Shown: piece after piece, positions 7,759-16,369 of the stretch
Layout of the letters: each line of letters starts with the position of its first letter
Numbering within the stretch: position 1 is the first letter of the stretch
Source of the DNA: JAGNLV01 sp964612145
GTDB taxonomy: Bacteria; Zixibacteria; MSB-5A5; GN15; FEB-12
Direction of reading: 5' to 3'
NCBI GenBank assembly: GCA_964612145.1
Contig: CAZTBP010000011.1
Span: 76,118-140,117, forward strand
DNA length: 64,000 bases
The notes under the pieces: generated by a model
Told to the model about the DNA's origin: nothing
The model's database searches: none
Seen by the model: only the letters and a program-made list of their open reading frames with translations
Made by a program: the position numbers and the translations under genes

Positions 7759-9243
7759 GTGAAAAGAACGGCATTCCTGGCTACGGTGCTATTGTTGTTA
7801 CTACTCTGCATGGTAATCGAGATATCGGCGGCTGAGGCTGTACGGATTCACACGGAGTACCTGAATTCGGGCGACAGTGCGGGCATAGTCCGACCTTTAA
7901 TTAACGCTGACGGCGCTCTCGTGGGGCTGCTGAATCAGTTGGGGTACTCGCAATTGGAAATTCGTGATTGGACCTCGAGCTTTGGATATGACACTCTTAC
8001 CATTGGCGGCACTATTTACGACGTGGCGGCTCAGGACGCAGGGAGTCATTGGGACATCTACGTTGCATCCGAACTTCCAACTCACTTCAGACCATTTCCC
8101 GGACTAACCTATTTGCGGTATGATGAAGGTGAAACCTATAGAGATACGTTGTACCTCCATGACTTAGCGAACCAGTGGCATTCGCAGGATATCCCGGAAG
8201 AAATTGTTACGATGAATGTCGATGTCCCGGGCCGTTTGGCAGATGGTGTGATAGCTGAATACGTTATGAAGGTCATGCAATCCGATGCCGGCGGTGGCGG
8301 GGCGTTCGGTTGGTTCTATGCCACGTGGTCGTTTCTTCTCACCCGAGACATCATGGATACTCTTCTATCATTATGGGCAACGCAGATGGTTGTAGGTCAG
8401 TTCGGTGATGACGAACGTCTTCGCAATGCCGGATTTCAACAATGGGCCAGCTGGGGTGAGGACTTTACCGGCGGAACATATTCCTACTCTGGTACTCGTT
8501 TAGTTGTTCCTGGCGTATTCGAAGAGGGCTATGAGAAGGGGGCGATCGAAGGGATTCTGTCCGGCGATTTTGCCGAGAATTATCCCGGTGATGAGCTGTT
8601 GATCTACGGTTCACCGGACCTCCCCACAACCGGCTGCCAGAGAGTTCTCGACACAACGTTGGAGCGTTTGTGGGTAGACAGTGCTGCTGTTTACGAACCG
8701 ATGGCGACCTGGGCGGCAAGACGCTTTATCATAGGGATGCACAATGAGTCAACCGATCCGCTAGTGGTTCTCGTCTCATACGAAACCGGTGAAGTAGTTC
8801 AGCAGATTGAGCTTGAATACGAATTCTCGGAGATCGAGTTCTTTACGTTTGGGCAAGGAGGTACGTCCGCCGGACATGTTGGAAAATACCACGATACTGC
8901 GATTGTCTACTCTTTTGATCAGGCAACAGATGTACCTGATGAAGCGGCGCAACTACTTCCGAGGCACTTCACCCTCAAGCAGAATTACCCGAACCCGTTT
9001 AATGGCGAGACGACGATTGCGTTTTCTCTTGGTCGCAAAGGGCAGATACGCGCGGTCGTTTACAACCTGTTGGGTCAGGAGGTGGCGGTGCTGGCCGACC
9101 GGGAGTTTGGTCCCGGGGAACATACACTGAGGTGGGACGGGTCCGACAGTTCCGGCGAGGAGGCTGCCAGCGGGATCTATCTTTTCAAAATAACCACTGA
9201 TGACGAAGAGAGTCGGTCGATTCGGATGGTGTATGTGAAGTAG
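7759..9243 (+). CDS. Secreted protein with type IX sorting domain
   Basis: A 494-residue exported protein. It starts at a GTG behind a very strong binding site (GGAGGAGG) and has a signal peptide (about residues 1-25, VLLLLLLCMVIEISAAEA). Residues 26-400 match nothing I recognise; they look strand-rich with many aromatic and acidic residues. From residue 409 the tail begins NYPNPFN and continues as the typical Ig-like type A sorting domain (YNLLGQEVAVL, then WDGSDSSGEEAASGIYLFKI and the closing RMVYVK). That tail directs export through the outer membrane by the type IX system, none of whose machinery genes lie in this window. It is convergent with the next gene (3 bases between stops). Confidence 0.88.
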   Translation: MKRTAFLATVLLLLLLCMVIEISAAEAVRIHTEYLNSGDSAGIVRPLINADGALVGLLNQLGYSQLEIRDWTSSFGYDTLTIGGTIYDVAAQDAGSHWDIYVASELPTHFRPFPGLTYLRYDEGETYRDTLYLHDLANQWHSQDIPEEIVTMNVDVPGRLADGVIAEYVMKVMQSDAGGGGAFGWFYATWSFLLTRDIMDTLLSLWATQMVVGQFGDDERLRNAGFQQWASWGEDFTGGTYSYSGTRLVVPGVFEEGYEKGAIEGILSGDFAENYPGDELLIYGSPDLPTTGCQRVLDTTLERLWVDSAAVYEPMATWAARRFIIGMHNESTDPLVVLVSYETGEVVQQIELEYEFSEIEFFTFGQGGTSAGHVGKYHDTAIVYSFDQATDVPDEAAQLLPRHFTLKQNYPNPFNGETTIAFSLGRKGQIRAVVYNLLGQEVAVLADREFGPGEHTLRWDGSDSSGEEAASGIYLFKITTDDEESRSIRMVYVK

Positions 9244-9246
9244 GTT

Positions 9247-10098
9247 CTAGTGGGTTGTATCGACTGAGGCTGAGTCTGTCATCGTAGTTCCGGATGGTTC
9301 CGGGATGGCCAGTTCGAACTCCACGCCGCCGTTGCGGAAGTCGATCAGGCGTTGTAGGGGATTGGCGGCGGACAGATCGATACAGCCGTGGGGGGCGCCG
9401 GTGCGATTGGGGAAAGCGCCCCTGGTTTGGGGCTCCGGAGCGGCGGGGTCGTCGTAGTAGCTGTAAAGTCGGCGGGAAATCGACAGGGAGTTTCCGGACT
9501 TGTCGGAAATGGTGTTGTCGGAGCAATCCTCCCAGAAGAAGTAAATCGGGATTTTCTGATCGCGGACCTCGCGCATGTGCTCGTTTGAGAGAACGAGGTG
9601 CATCAGCGGCGCGCGGCCGTCGACAGTATGGCAGCTCGGGCCGGCGGAGTCGGGGATGACGTCGGCAAGGCCGACGATCTGCCAGACGAGGTGCGGGTAG
9701 CTGTCGGAGCGGGCGGTCTCGAGGCGTCGGGCGTTGAAGTATTTCCAGTTACAGGTATCGTGGAGGTAGCCGGGAAGGATCTCGGTGATATCGATGGCGC
9801 GGCTGCTGACGGCGATTTTGAAATCGAAGCCGGCGAGGGCGCGGTCGTTGGTTTCGATCCAAACCGGGATGGTGTCATTGAGGCGCATGTTGTCGATGTG
9901 GATGCGGTCGATGGCGATTTCGTAGTAGCCGGGCGGTTCGGTCCTGATTGTGTCGGGGGCGCCCGCGGCGGAGCTATCGGGCGGAACGGTTGTGTCAGCT
10001 GAGGCTGGGTCGGCGACCTGAATCGGTTCGGCAGCAGGCGCGGAGCTCAAGGCCAAAAGGCAGAAGAGTATTATGGCGGCGAGGCGGTTCATGTTCAT
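9247..10098 (-). CDS. Secreted protein with cohesin-like domain
   Basis: A protein of about 283 residues with a signal peptide (NRLAAIILFCLLALSSAPAA). I place the start at the ATG at 10098; a TTG at 10110 is also in frame, and neither has a clear binding site. After a Pro/Ser/Asp-rich linker comes a domain of the cohesin-like type: IPVWIETNDRALAGFDFKIAV, then the motif FFWEDCSDN. The next gene downstream on the same strand carries the matching FFWADCDDN, so the two are paralogues. There is no sorting tail. It ends in an acidic Ser/Thr-rich tail. Confidence 0.75.
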   Translation of the reverse strand: MNMNRLAAIILFCLLALSSAPAAEPIQVADPASADTTVPPDSSAAGAPDTIRTEPPGYYEIAIDRIHIDNMRLNDTIPVWIETNDRALAGFDFKIAVSSRAIDITEILPGYLHDTCNWKYFNARRLETARSDSYPHLVWQIVGLADVIPDSAGPSCHTVDGRAPLMHLVLSNEHMREVRDQKIPIYFFWEDCSDNTISDKSGNSLSISRRLYSYYDDPAAPEPQTRGAFPNRTGAPHGCIDLSAANPLQRLIDFRNGGVEFELAIPEPSGTTMTDSASVDTTH

Positions 10099-10144
10099 TA
10101 TACGGGTCAATCTACGAAGAACGCCACAGAAATGACAGGGGGAA

Positions 10145-11101
10145 TTATTTCAGGTAGACGAGTTTCCTGGTCAATTCGTAGAGGGGCGTAGTCAGTTTGT
10201 AGGGATAGACGCCGGAGGCAAGCGGGCGCCCCGACTGATCACGCCCGTCCCAGAACAAAGATACCGGGCCGGGGATGTCGGCATCGCCGCTGAAGACGCG
10301 GACCGTCCTTCCCTGCGTGTTGTAGATGTCAAGACGCCAAGGGTAGCTGTCGGCAAGGTCGAAGCTGATCGTGGTACCGGCATTGAACGGGTTGGGATAG
10401 TTCTGGTGGAGAATGGGCGAGGCGGGAAGCTGTGGTTGGTCGACCGGATCGACGCTGGTGGTGAGGTCGAGGGGGAGGCGCAGTGAGTGAAAAGTCAGGG
10501 ACCGTTCGACAGTGTTGCCATTGCCGGAGAGCCAGGGGAGGCATGAGTCGCAGAGGCCGTGGGCGGTCGGGAGACTGTCGGTGAAGTCGGTGATGTCGAT
10601 GTTGTCGGGATCGTAGACGGCAGCGGCGACAGCGCAGGCGGCGGTGTCGACTTTCAGCAGGTTGTCATCGCAGTCCGCCCAGAAGAAGTCGAGCCGGGCG
10701 TAGCGGAGGGAGTCATGAGCGGGATTGAAGGTAATGACGGCGAGAGCCGAGTCGGGGGTCAAAGTCGGACCGGTTGCAGTATCCGGAGCGCGGCCAACGA
10801 GGCGCAGGACGATCAGACCGGGCTCGACCGTGTCCAGCGATTCCATATTGAAGTGCCAGTCCCAGTGAGTCCGGGCTGTATCGGGAAAGCTGACTCCGGA
10901 GGGAAAAATTCGGTTTCGGTCAAAGGCGATGGCGACGGTGATTTCGGAGATCGTGGAGGATCTGTGGTAAGGTGATTCGTTGATAACCAATGCCGCCGTG
11001 GCCGGGGCGACCGGTTCGAGGCGTAAAGTGGTCTGAGCCAGACTTCCCGTCGCGATAGTCAGGCCGGCTACGATAACTGCAAGAACCTGTGTTTTTAACA
11101 A
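10145..11101 (-). CDS. Secreted cohesin-like protein with type IX sorting domain
   Basis: A 318-residue protein with a signal peptide (LAVIVAGLTIATGSLAQ). Residues 25-160 form a cohesin-like strand domain with the motif FFWADCDDN, shared with the neighbour at 9247-10098. From about residue 234 comes a type A sorting domain: NYPNPFNAGTTISFDL, then IYNTQGRTVRVF and FWDGRDQSGRPLASGVYPYK. It should therefore reach the cell surface through a type IX system. The gap to the downstream paralogue is 46 bases, so they may be co-transcribed. Confidence 0.85.
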   Translation of the reverse strand: MLKTQVLAVIVAGLTIATGSLAQTTLRLEPVAPATAALVINESPYHRSSTISEITVAIAFDRNRIFPSGVSFPDTARTHWDWHFNMESLDTVEPGLIVLRLVGRAPDTATGPTLTPDSALAVITFNPAHDSLRYARLDFFWADCDDNLLKVDTAACAVAAAVYDPDNIDITDFTDSLPTAHGLCDSCLPWLSGNGNTVERSLTFHSLRLPLDLTTSVDPVDQPQLPASPILHQNYPNPFNAGTTISFDLADSYPWRLDIYNTQGRTVRVFSGDADIPGPVSLFWDGRDQSGRPLASGVYPYKLTTPLYELTRKLVYLK

Positions 11102-11194
11102 CGGACCTCTCCCCCGGGCCGAGAGTGTGCATAAACCTTGTTGTCAGACGATGCAGCCGTGTACTCGCTCGTCCCGTGCTTAAGAAAACGACAA

Positions 11195-11216
11195 CGGCCC
11201 GCTCGCTGGAGGGCCG
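11195..11216 (-). terminator. Possible terminator hairpin after the 11228-11812 gene
   Basis: Minus-strand stem CGGCCC (11211-11216) with GGGCCG (11195-11200), followed by a loose T-rich run (TTGTCGTTTTCTT). The stem is short with a 10-base loop, so it is only moderately convincing. Confidence 0.4.
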
Positions 11217-11227
11217 CCTCATCACAT

Positions 11228-11812
11228 CTATTTTGCGACCGCCCTGATTGTCAGCGGTCCCTGCCAAGTCGGTTCATCGATCGTGCCGGGAACCGGAGTG
11301 GCAAACATCCACCGACCGCCCGGCGGAAAGAAGGCCGAGTCGACAACGATTGATCCCGGTTCGGGAATGATCAGTTCAAACGACAGGACCCTGGTCAGAT
11401 CGTGCGGTTCATAGTCCTGGTTGATCGACAGTCCGCCGAAGCCGAGCAGGTCCGGCAGTTCGCCGTCCCAGTCAGATTCGACGGCGTAGACGCCGCCGAA
11501 GTTCCAGATGGAGTGACTTTGCCAGCCGTTGTGCCCCTTAATATCGCCCTGTTTGTTCAGGCCGTTGCCGCTGTCGGCGACATGGATGATCTCGGTGATC
11601 TCTTCGGAGGTGATATCAAATCCGAACGAAAAGCCGGTGTAGATGGAGTCATTGGCGACGTGGATGTCGACCGAGAACGGTTCGCCGACGGTGACGGTGG
11701 AATCGTCGACAACGCCGGGACCGGAGATTTTGAGGCCGATCGTGCCGGCGGCGGCGGTTGCGCTGATAAAGGCAATCGCGGTAAGGATTGTCAGTGCGCG
11801 GGGCACTCGCAT
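11228..11812 (-). CDS. Secreted cohesin-like protein
   Basis: A 194-residue protein with a signal peptide (ALTILTAIAFISATAAAG). The mature part follows the cohesin pattern: TVTVGEPFSVDIHVANDS, then TGFSFGFDITSEEITEI, a middle loop and a final strand block (VLSFELIIPEPGSIVVDSA). The closing phrase IPEPGS is close to IPEPSG in the 9247-10098 protein, another sign of kinship. No membrane anchor or sorting tail is present. AGGAG-like sequence lies ahead of the ATG. Together with the two genes downstream it forms a family cluster of surface or secreted strand-rich proteins. Confidence 0.75.
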   Translation of the reverse strand: MRVPRALTILTAIAFISATAAAGTIGLKISGPGVVDDSTVTVGEPFSVDIHVANDSIYTGFSFGFDITSEEITEIIHVADSGNGLNKQGDIKGHNGWQSHSIWNFGGVYAVESDWDGELPDLLGFGGLSINQDYEPHDLTRVLSFELIIPEPGSIVVDSAFFPPGGRWMFATPVPGTIDEPTWQGPLTIRAVAK

Positions 11813-12120
11813 ACCTTGTGCTCCTATTATGTTTCTCAGACTGAACTGGTTATGCTTATTCCTTCATTTTGCTAAAGCGGTCGCAACATAGGTCGGAAGT
11901 GATCTGTTGTCAAATGGATTTTGGCTGTTCATGCAGCCGCTTTCCGGTTATACACGCGTGGTCTAAAATAGTCGACTTTGTACTATTTTTCGCAAGGTTG
12001 ATGGTTAACGGGGACAAACATGAGGATTTTTACCTTGCTCTAAGTTGCCTTCATACAGCAGGTTGAACAGTAATTAGACAGCCCAAATGAGGATATCATG
12101 GGGGAGGGATCCTTTTTCAA
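11813..12120. other. Intergenic region between divergent genes
   Basis: About 300 AT-richer bases separating the minus-strand secreted gene from sdhC. I see no gene here; short frames lack binding sites. The right end leads into the sdh promoter. The left end should contain the promoter of the 11228-11812 gene, but I found no clear -35/-10 pair. Confidence 0.45.
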
Positions 12121-12149
12121 TTGACCCTTGTTGTTATCTTGTATATAAT
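12121..12149 (+). promoter_or_regulatory. Near-consensus sigma-70-type promoter of sdhCAB
   Basis: TTGACC (12121-12126), a 17-base spacer, then a perfect TATAAT (12144-12149). Transcription would start near 12156, leaving a leader of only about 17 bases before the sdhC ATG at 12173, with AAAGGA as the ribosome-binding site. Confidence 0.82.
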
Positions 12150-12172
12150 GGCGCGGAAGAAAGGAACTGCGC

Positions 12173-12904
12173 ATGAGTAATTCGCAAGTTAGTGGAGTGA
12201 CAACCGGCAAAATCACGCCTTCGATGCCCGCGACAACATCGATCGGACGGAAGTTTTGGATGGCGTTGTCAGGCGTGATTTTGATTTTGTTCGTGGTCGG
12301 TCATATGGCCGGTAATCTCCAAATTTTCCTGGGCTGGGACGCGCTCAATACGTACGCCGTAAAACTGCGTGCGATCCCGGCGCTTCTGTGGGGTGTTCGG
12401 CTGTTCATGCTGGCCTTTGCCCTGCTGCATATTATCGATGGAATTCTGTTGTGGGTTCGCAACCGCCAGTCGCGACCGGTGGCGTACGTGAAGCAGAATT
12501 TCCAGCGAGCTTCTCTTTACTCACGGACCATGTTCTGGACCGGTCTTGGGATCGGGCTGTATGTGGTCTATCACTTAATGCACTACACGATGTTTATCAC
12601 CAACCCGCAGTACGTGCATCTCAAGGACCCGCTGGGACGGCATGATGTGTATTCGATGGTGGTGATCAGTTTTCAGAATCCGCTGATCTCGCTGGTGTAC
12701 ATCGTGGCGATGGTGTTTCTGGCGTTTCACCTGGCGCATGCGTTCCAGAGCTGGTTCCAGACGCTGGGGTGGAACAGCGAGAAGTCGCAGCCGGCGTTGA
12801 AGAAGATATCGTACGCAATAGCGATCGTGTTGTTTGTCGGCTATGTCTCGATTCCGGTGGCGTGCCTGAGCGGCATTTTGCAGCCACTGGGAGGAGGTCA
12901 CTGA
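12173..12904 (+). CDS. sdhC: Succinate dehydrogenase/fumarate reductase cytochrome b subunit
   Basis: The 243-residue membrane anchor of complex II, of the single-subunit cytochrome b558 type found in Bacteroidetes and relatives. Five membrane helices are visible, with candidate heme-ligand His residues in FVVGHMAGNLQIFLG, LALLHIIDGILLW-like LLHIID, YHLMHY and FHLAHAFQSW. This type carries two hemes and usually works with menaquinone (family knowledge). It heads the sdhCAB operon behind a near-consensus promoter. One base separates its stop from the sdhA start. Confidence 0.95.
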   Translation: MSNSQVSGVTTGKITPSMPATTSIGRKFWMALSGVILILFVVGHMAGNLQIFLGWDALNTYAVKLRAIPALLWGVRLFMLAFALLHIIDGILLWVRNRQSRPVAYVKQNFQRASLYSRTMFWTGLGIGLYVVYHLMHYTMFITNPQYVHLKDPLGRHDVYSMVVISFQNPLISLVYIVAMVFLAFHLAHAFQSWFQTLGWNSEKSQPALKKISYAIAIVLFVGYVSIPVACLSGILQPLGGGH

Positions 12905-12905
12905 T

Positions 12906-14819
12906 ATGAAACTTGATGATAGAGTCCCGAGCGGTCCGCTGGCTGAGAAGTGGGACAAACATAAATTTGAGATGAAGCTGGTTAACCCGGCGAACAAACG
13001 GAAGTTCGAAGTGATTATCGTTGGTTCGGGACTGGCCGGCGGTGCTGCGGCGGCCTCGATGGCGGAACTTGGCTACAATGTGAAGTGCTTCTGTTATCAG
13101 GACAGTCCGCGGCGGGCGCACAGTATTGCCGCACAGGGCGGTATTAACGCCTCGAAGAATTACCAGAACGACGGTGACTCGGTCTACCGTTTGTTTTATG
13201 ACACGATCAAGGGCGGCGACTTCCGGTCGCGCGAGGCCAATGTTTACCGACTGGCGCAGGTGTCGGAGAACATTATCGATCAATGTGTGGCGCAGGGGGT
13301 GCCGTTCGCGCGCGAGTACGGCGGGCATTTGGCCAACCGTTCGTTCGGCGGCGCGCAGGTGTCACGGACCTTTTACGCCCGGGGCCAAACCGGTCAGCAG
13401 TTGCTGCTGGGAGCGTATTCGGCGCTGGTGCGGCAGATCGGGAGAGGCCAGGTGACGATGTTTCCACGGACCGAGATGCTTGATCTGGTGCTGGTGGGCG
13501 GTCACGCCAAAGGGATCGTTGTCCGGGACATGGTCGACGGCAAAGTTTATTCGCATGCGGCCGATGCGGTCGTGCTGGCGACCGGCGGTTACGGCAACGT
13601 CTTTTACCTTTCGACCAACGCCAAGGGCTGCAATGTGACGGCGACTTTCCGCGCCTACAAGCGCGGGGCACTGTTTGCCAATCCGTGCTATACGCAGATT
13701 CACCCGACGTGTATCCCGGTCTCCGGCGATTATCAGTCAAAGCTGACGTTGATGTCGGAGTCGCTGCGAAATGACGGACGGATCTGGGTGCCGAAGGGTG
13801 CCGATGATAGCCGAGCGCCGAATGATATTCCGGAATCCGATCGCGATTACTATCTCGAGCGGAAGTACCCGAGTTTTGGCAACCTTGCCCCGCGTGATAT
13901 TTCGTCGCGGTCGGCCAAGGAAGTTTGTGATGAGGGTCGGGGTGTCGGGCCGGGCGGTCGGGGTGTGTATCTTGATTTCCGCGACGCGATCAACCGGCTT
14001 GGCGAGGATGTTATCCGGGATCGTTACGGCAACCTGTTTGACATGTACGAGAAGATTACGGGCGAGAATCCGTACAAGGTTCCGATGCGTATCTACCCCG
14101 CCTCGCACTACACCATGGGTGGTTTGTGGGTTGACTACAACCTGATGAGCAACATTCCGGGGCTGTTCGTTCTCGGCGAGGCAAATTTCTCGGATCACGG
14201 TGCGAATCGTCTTGGCGCAAGCGCCTTGATGCAGGGTCTGGCCGATGGTTACTTTGTGATACCGTATACAATTGCCGATTATTTTGCCCGCGAGGGCGCG
14301 GGTCATCCGGATACGGATCATGAGGAGTTCAAGAAGGTTGAGCAGGAAGTGGATGACCGGACCAAGAAGCTGCTTTCGATCAACGGCAAGAAGACGGTTG
14401 ATACTTTTCACCGCCAGCTTGGTGAGATCATGTGGGATAAGTGCGGCATGTCGCGCAATGAACAGGGTCTCAAAGAAGCGCTTAACAAGCTGCCGGAGCT
14501 TCGCGAGGAGTTCTGGCAGAACGTCCGGGTTCCGGGTGAGAATGACGAACTGAATCAGAGCCTGGAGAAGGCCGGACGGGTCGCTGATTTTCTGGAGTTC
14601 GGTGAGATCATGTGCTGGGATGCCCTGACGCGGGAAGAGTCGTGCGGTGCTCATTTCCGCGAGGAATACCAGACGGATGAAGGCGAGGCGCTGCGCAACG
14701 ACAAGAAGTACACGCATGTCGCGGCCTGGGAATTCAAAGGCGTTGGTGAAAAGCCGGAGCGGCATGTGGAGGAACTTGAGTTTGAAAACGTCGAGCTGGC
14801 GACGAGGAGTTATAAGTAA
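12906..14819 (+). CDS. sdhA: Succinate dehydrogenase/fumarate reductase flavoprotein subunit
   Basis: The 637-residue FAD subunit that oxidises succinate to fumarate, or the reverse. The FAD fold opens with IIVGSGLAGGAAAASMAELG (residues 37-56). FAD is linked covalently to a His, here His72 in RRAHSIAAQGG. The substrate region HPTCIPVSG and the capping-domain block ASHYTMGGLWVDYN are present. Length and motifs fit the Bacteroidetes-type subunit. GGAGG lies ahead of the ATG, within the end of sdhC. The stop overlaps the sdhB start (TAATG). Confidence 0.97.
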   Translation: MKLDDRVPSGPLAEKWDKHKFEMKLVNPANKRKFEVIIVGSGLAGGAAAASMAELGYNVKCFCYQDSPRRAHSIAAQGGINASKNYQNDGDSVYRLFYDTIKGGDFRSREANVYRLAQVSENIIDQCVAQGVPFAREYGGHLANRSFGGAQVSRTFYARGQTGQQLLLGAYSALVRQIGRGQVTMFPRTEMLDLVLVGGHAKGIVVRDMVDGKVYSHAADAVVLATGGYGNVFYLSTNAKGCNVTATFRAYKRGALFANPCYTQIHPTCIPVSGDYQSKLTLMSESLRNDGRIWVPKGADDSRAPNDIPESDRDYYLERKYPSFGNLAPRDISSRSAKEVCDEGRGVGPGGRGVYLDFRDAINRLGEDVIRDRYGNLFDMYEKITGENPYKVPMRIYPASHYTMGGLWVDYNLMSNIPGLFVLGEANFSDHGANRLGASALMQGLADGYFVIPYTIADYFAREGAGHPDTDHEEFKKVEQEVDDRTKKLLSINGKKTVDTFHRQLGEIMWDKCGMSRNEQGLKEALNKLPELREEFWQNVRVPGENDELNQSLEKAGRVADFLEFGEIMCWDALTREESCGAHFREEYQTDEGEALRNDKKYTHVAAWEFKGVGEKPERHVEELEFENVELATRSYK

Positions 14820-15562
14820 TGAATCTCACACTCTACGTTTGGCGTCAGAAGAACGCTCAGGATAAAGGCCGGATGGAGCGATATGAGGCGAAGGATGTTT
14901 CCGAACACATGTCGTTTCTGGAAATGCTCGATGTTGTCAATGAGAGGCTGATTGAGGCCGGCGACGAGCCGATTGCGTTTGACCATGACTGTCGCGAAGG
15001 TATTTGCGGTACGTGCTCGATGGTAATTAATGGTTACGCGCATGGTCCGGAGCCGGGCACGACCGTCTGCCAGCTGCATATGCGTCATTTCAATGACGGT
15101 GATTCGATATATATCGAACCGTTTCGGGCCAAAGCCTTCCCGGTTATCAAGGATCTCGTGGTGGATCGGACGGCGTTTGACCGAATTATGGCGGCCGGAG
15201 GATTTGTCGGTGTGAATACCGGCGGATCGCCCGATGCCAACGCGACGCCAATCCCGAAGACTGACGCCGACACGGCGTTTGATGCGGCGGCGTGTATTGG
15301 CTGCGGCGCCTGTGTGGCGGCGTGTAAGAACGCCTCGGCTATGTTGTTTGTTGCGGCGAAGGTCTCGCACCTGGTGAACCTGCCGCAGGGCAAGGTTGAA
15401 GCGGCCCAGCGCGTGCGCAATATGGTGGCCCAGATGGACCAGGAAGGTTTCGGCAACTGTACAAATTACTACGAGTGCAGTCAGGTCTGCCCGAAGGAGA
15501 TCCCGGTGAAGTTCATCGCGCAAATGAACCGGGAGTTCTTCAAGAGCAAGATAGCAAAATAG
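14819..15562 (+). CDS. sdhB: Succinate dehydrogenase/fumarate reductase iron-sulfur subunit
   Basis: The 247-residue electron-transfer subunit. The [2Fe-2S] ligands are Cys58, Cys63, Cys66 and Cys84 (CREGICGTC and a later Cys). The two cubane clusters use CIGCGACVAAC (Cys159, 162, 165, 169) and CTNYYECSQVCPKEI (Cys214, 220, 224). In many complex II enzymes the second motif varies in cluster type; the cysteines here are all present. Its start is translationally coupled to sdhA. A perfect 11-bp hairpin follows nine bases after the stop codon. Confidence 0.97.
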   Translation: MNLTLYVWRQKNAQDKGRMERYEAKDVSEHMSFLEMLDVVNERLIEAGDEPIAFDHDCREGICGTCSMVINGYAHGPEPGTTVCQLHMRHFNDGDSIYIEPFRAKAFPVIKDLVVDRTAFDRIMAAGGFVGVNTGGSPDANATPIPKTDADTAFDAAACIGCGACVAACKNASAMLFVAAKVSHLVNLPQGKVEAAQRVRNMVAQMDQEGFGNCTNYYECSQVCPKEIPVKFIAQMNREFFKSKIAK

Positions 15563-15571
15563 GTTTGATGG

Positions 15572-15598
15572 GCAGTCAGGCGGGGGTCGCCTGACTGC
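15572..15598 (+). terminator. Perfect hairpin after sdhB, no T-run
   Basis: An 11-bp perfect stem GCAGTCAGGCG/CGCCTGACTGC (15572-15582 with 15588-15598) around the loop GGGGT. No T-run follows. It may end or protect the sdh transcript. Confidence 0.5.
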
Positions 15599-15690
15599 AC
15601 GGGATTGCGAATTGGCTATTGTTGCGTCGCCGTAAGTGAAGACAGATTCTCAGGCCGTGCCTTATAGGCTCTTAGCAACGGGGAAGGGCA

Positions 15691-16256
15691 ATGAAGCGAG
15701 ATACGAAGCTCAATTTGTGGGCACTTGGGATTTGGGCACTGATAATGGTTACTGTATTTGTAGTCCACGGGTTTCCGGATTTGATTTGGGGGCTTGGGTG
15801 CGGTTGGCTTTCTCTCTTCGCGAGCGGGATCATCGTAATGTTAATGAGTCGAATTCTTATGTCAAAAGGGGATGTACGAGCACGCTCCAAATACGGAGAA
15901 GTGCCTCATGGCGACCCTAAATTCGAAATGGAAAAACAAAGGGTTGTTCGAAGCATGACCGAAGCAAAGGGAAGGGCGCTATCAAACAGAGAAATAGCCA
16001 AAGCCGAAGTGCTTGTTGCAGAATTGATATCAGCTAAAAAAAGTTGGAGCGACTCGAAGCAGATGATACTGCAGCCGAAGCTGAGCGGCCACGAGAGCCG
16101 GCTGATGCCGAGTTTGAAAAAATTGGGGAGGCAAAGTCAGATAAAGAGTTAGACCAAAACCAGCGCAAGGATTTGATTTTGGAGCGGCAGGAAATCCTCG
16201 AAAAATTGCGCAAGCTTGGGTTTCGAATTGATGACGATCGTTCTCGTCACGACTGA
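15691..16256 (+). CDS. Membrane protein with coiled-coil tail, split by a frameshift
   Basis: The gene starts at an ATG behind GGGGAAGGG. Residues 1-60 hold two membrane helices (LWALGIWALIMVTVFVVHG and WLSLFASGIIVMLMSRILM). Residues 60-115 are helical and charged. At seven consecutive As (16036-16042) the reading frame changes: the original frame runs on to 16152 as implausible Ser/Gln/Lys-rich sequence, while the -1 frame continues as a Glu/Lys-rich coiled coil (KKLERLEADDTAAEAE, later ILERQEILEKLRKLGFRID) to a TGA at 16256. The joined product would be about 188 residues. Either the A-run lost or gained a base by mutation or sequencing error, or the shift is programmed. No family is recognised. 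Confidence 0.65.
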
Positions 16257-16332
16257 CGTGCAGTGTCCTCCAGTCCCACGGACATATTCTGTTATCACTG
16301 GCTGGTTCTCCACCCCTTAGTTTGTATGGAGA

Positions 16333-16361
16333 CCGGGACTTTTGAAGTCCTGGCTTTTTTT
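16333..16361 (+). terminator. Rho-independent terminator
   Basis: A 9-bp stem CCGGGACTT/AAGTCCTGG (16333-16341, 16345-16353, one G-U pair) followed by CTTTTTTTG. It serves the frameshifted plus-strand gene upstream and sits only nine bases before the end of the convergent ADP-ribosylglycohydrolase gene. Confidence 0.85.
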
Positions 16362-16369
16362 GTGTTTGA

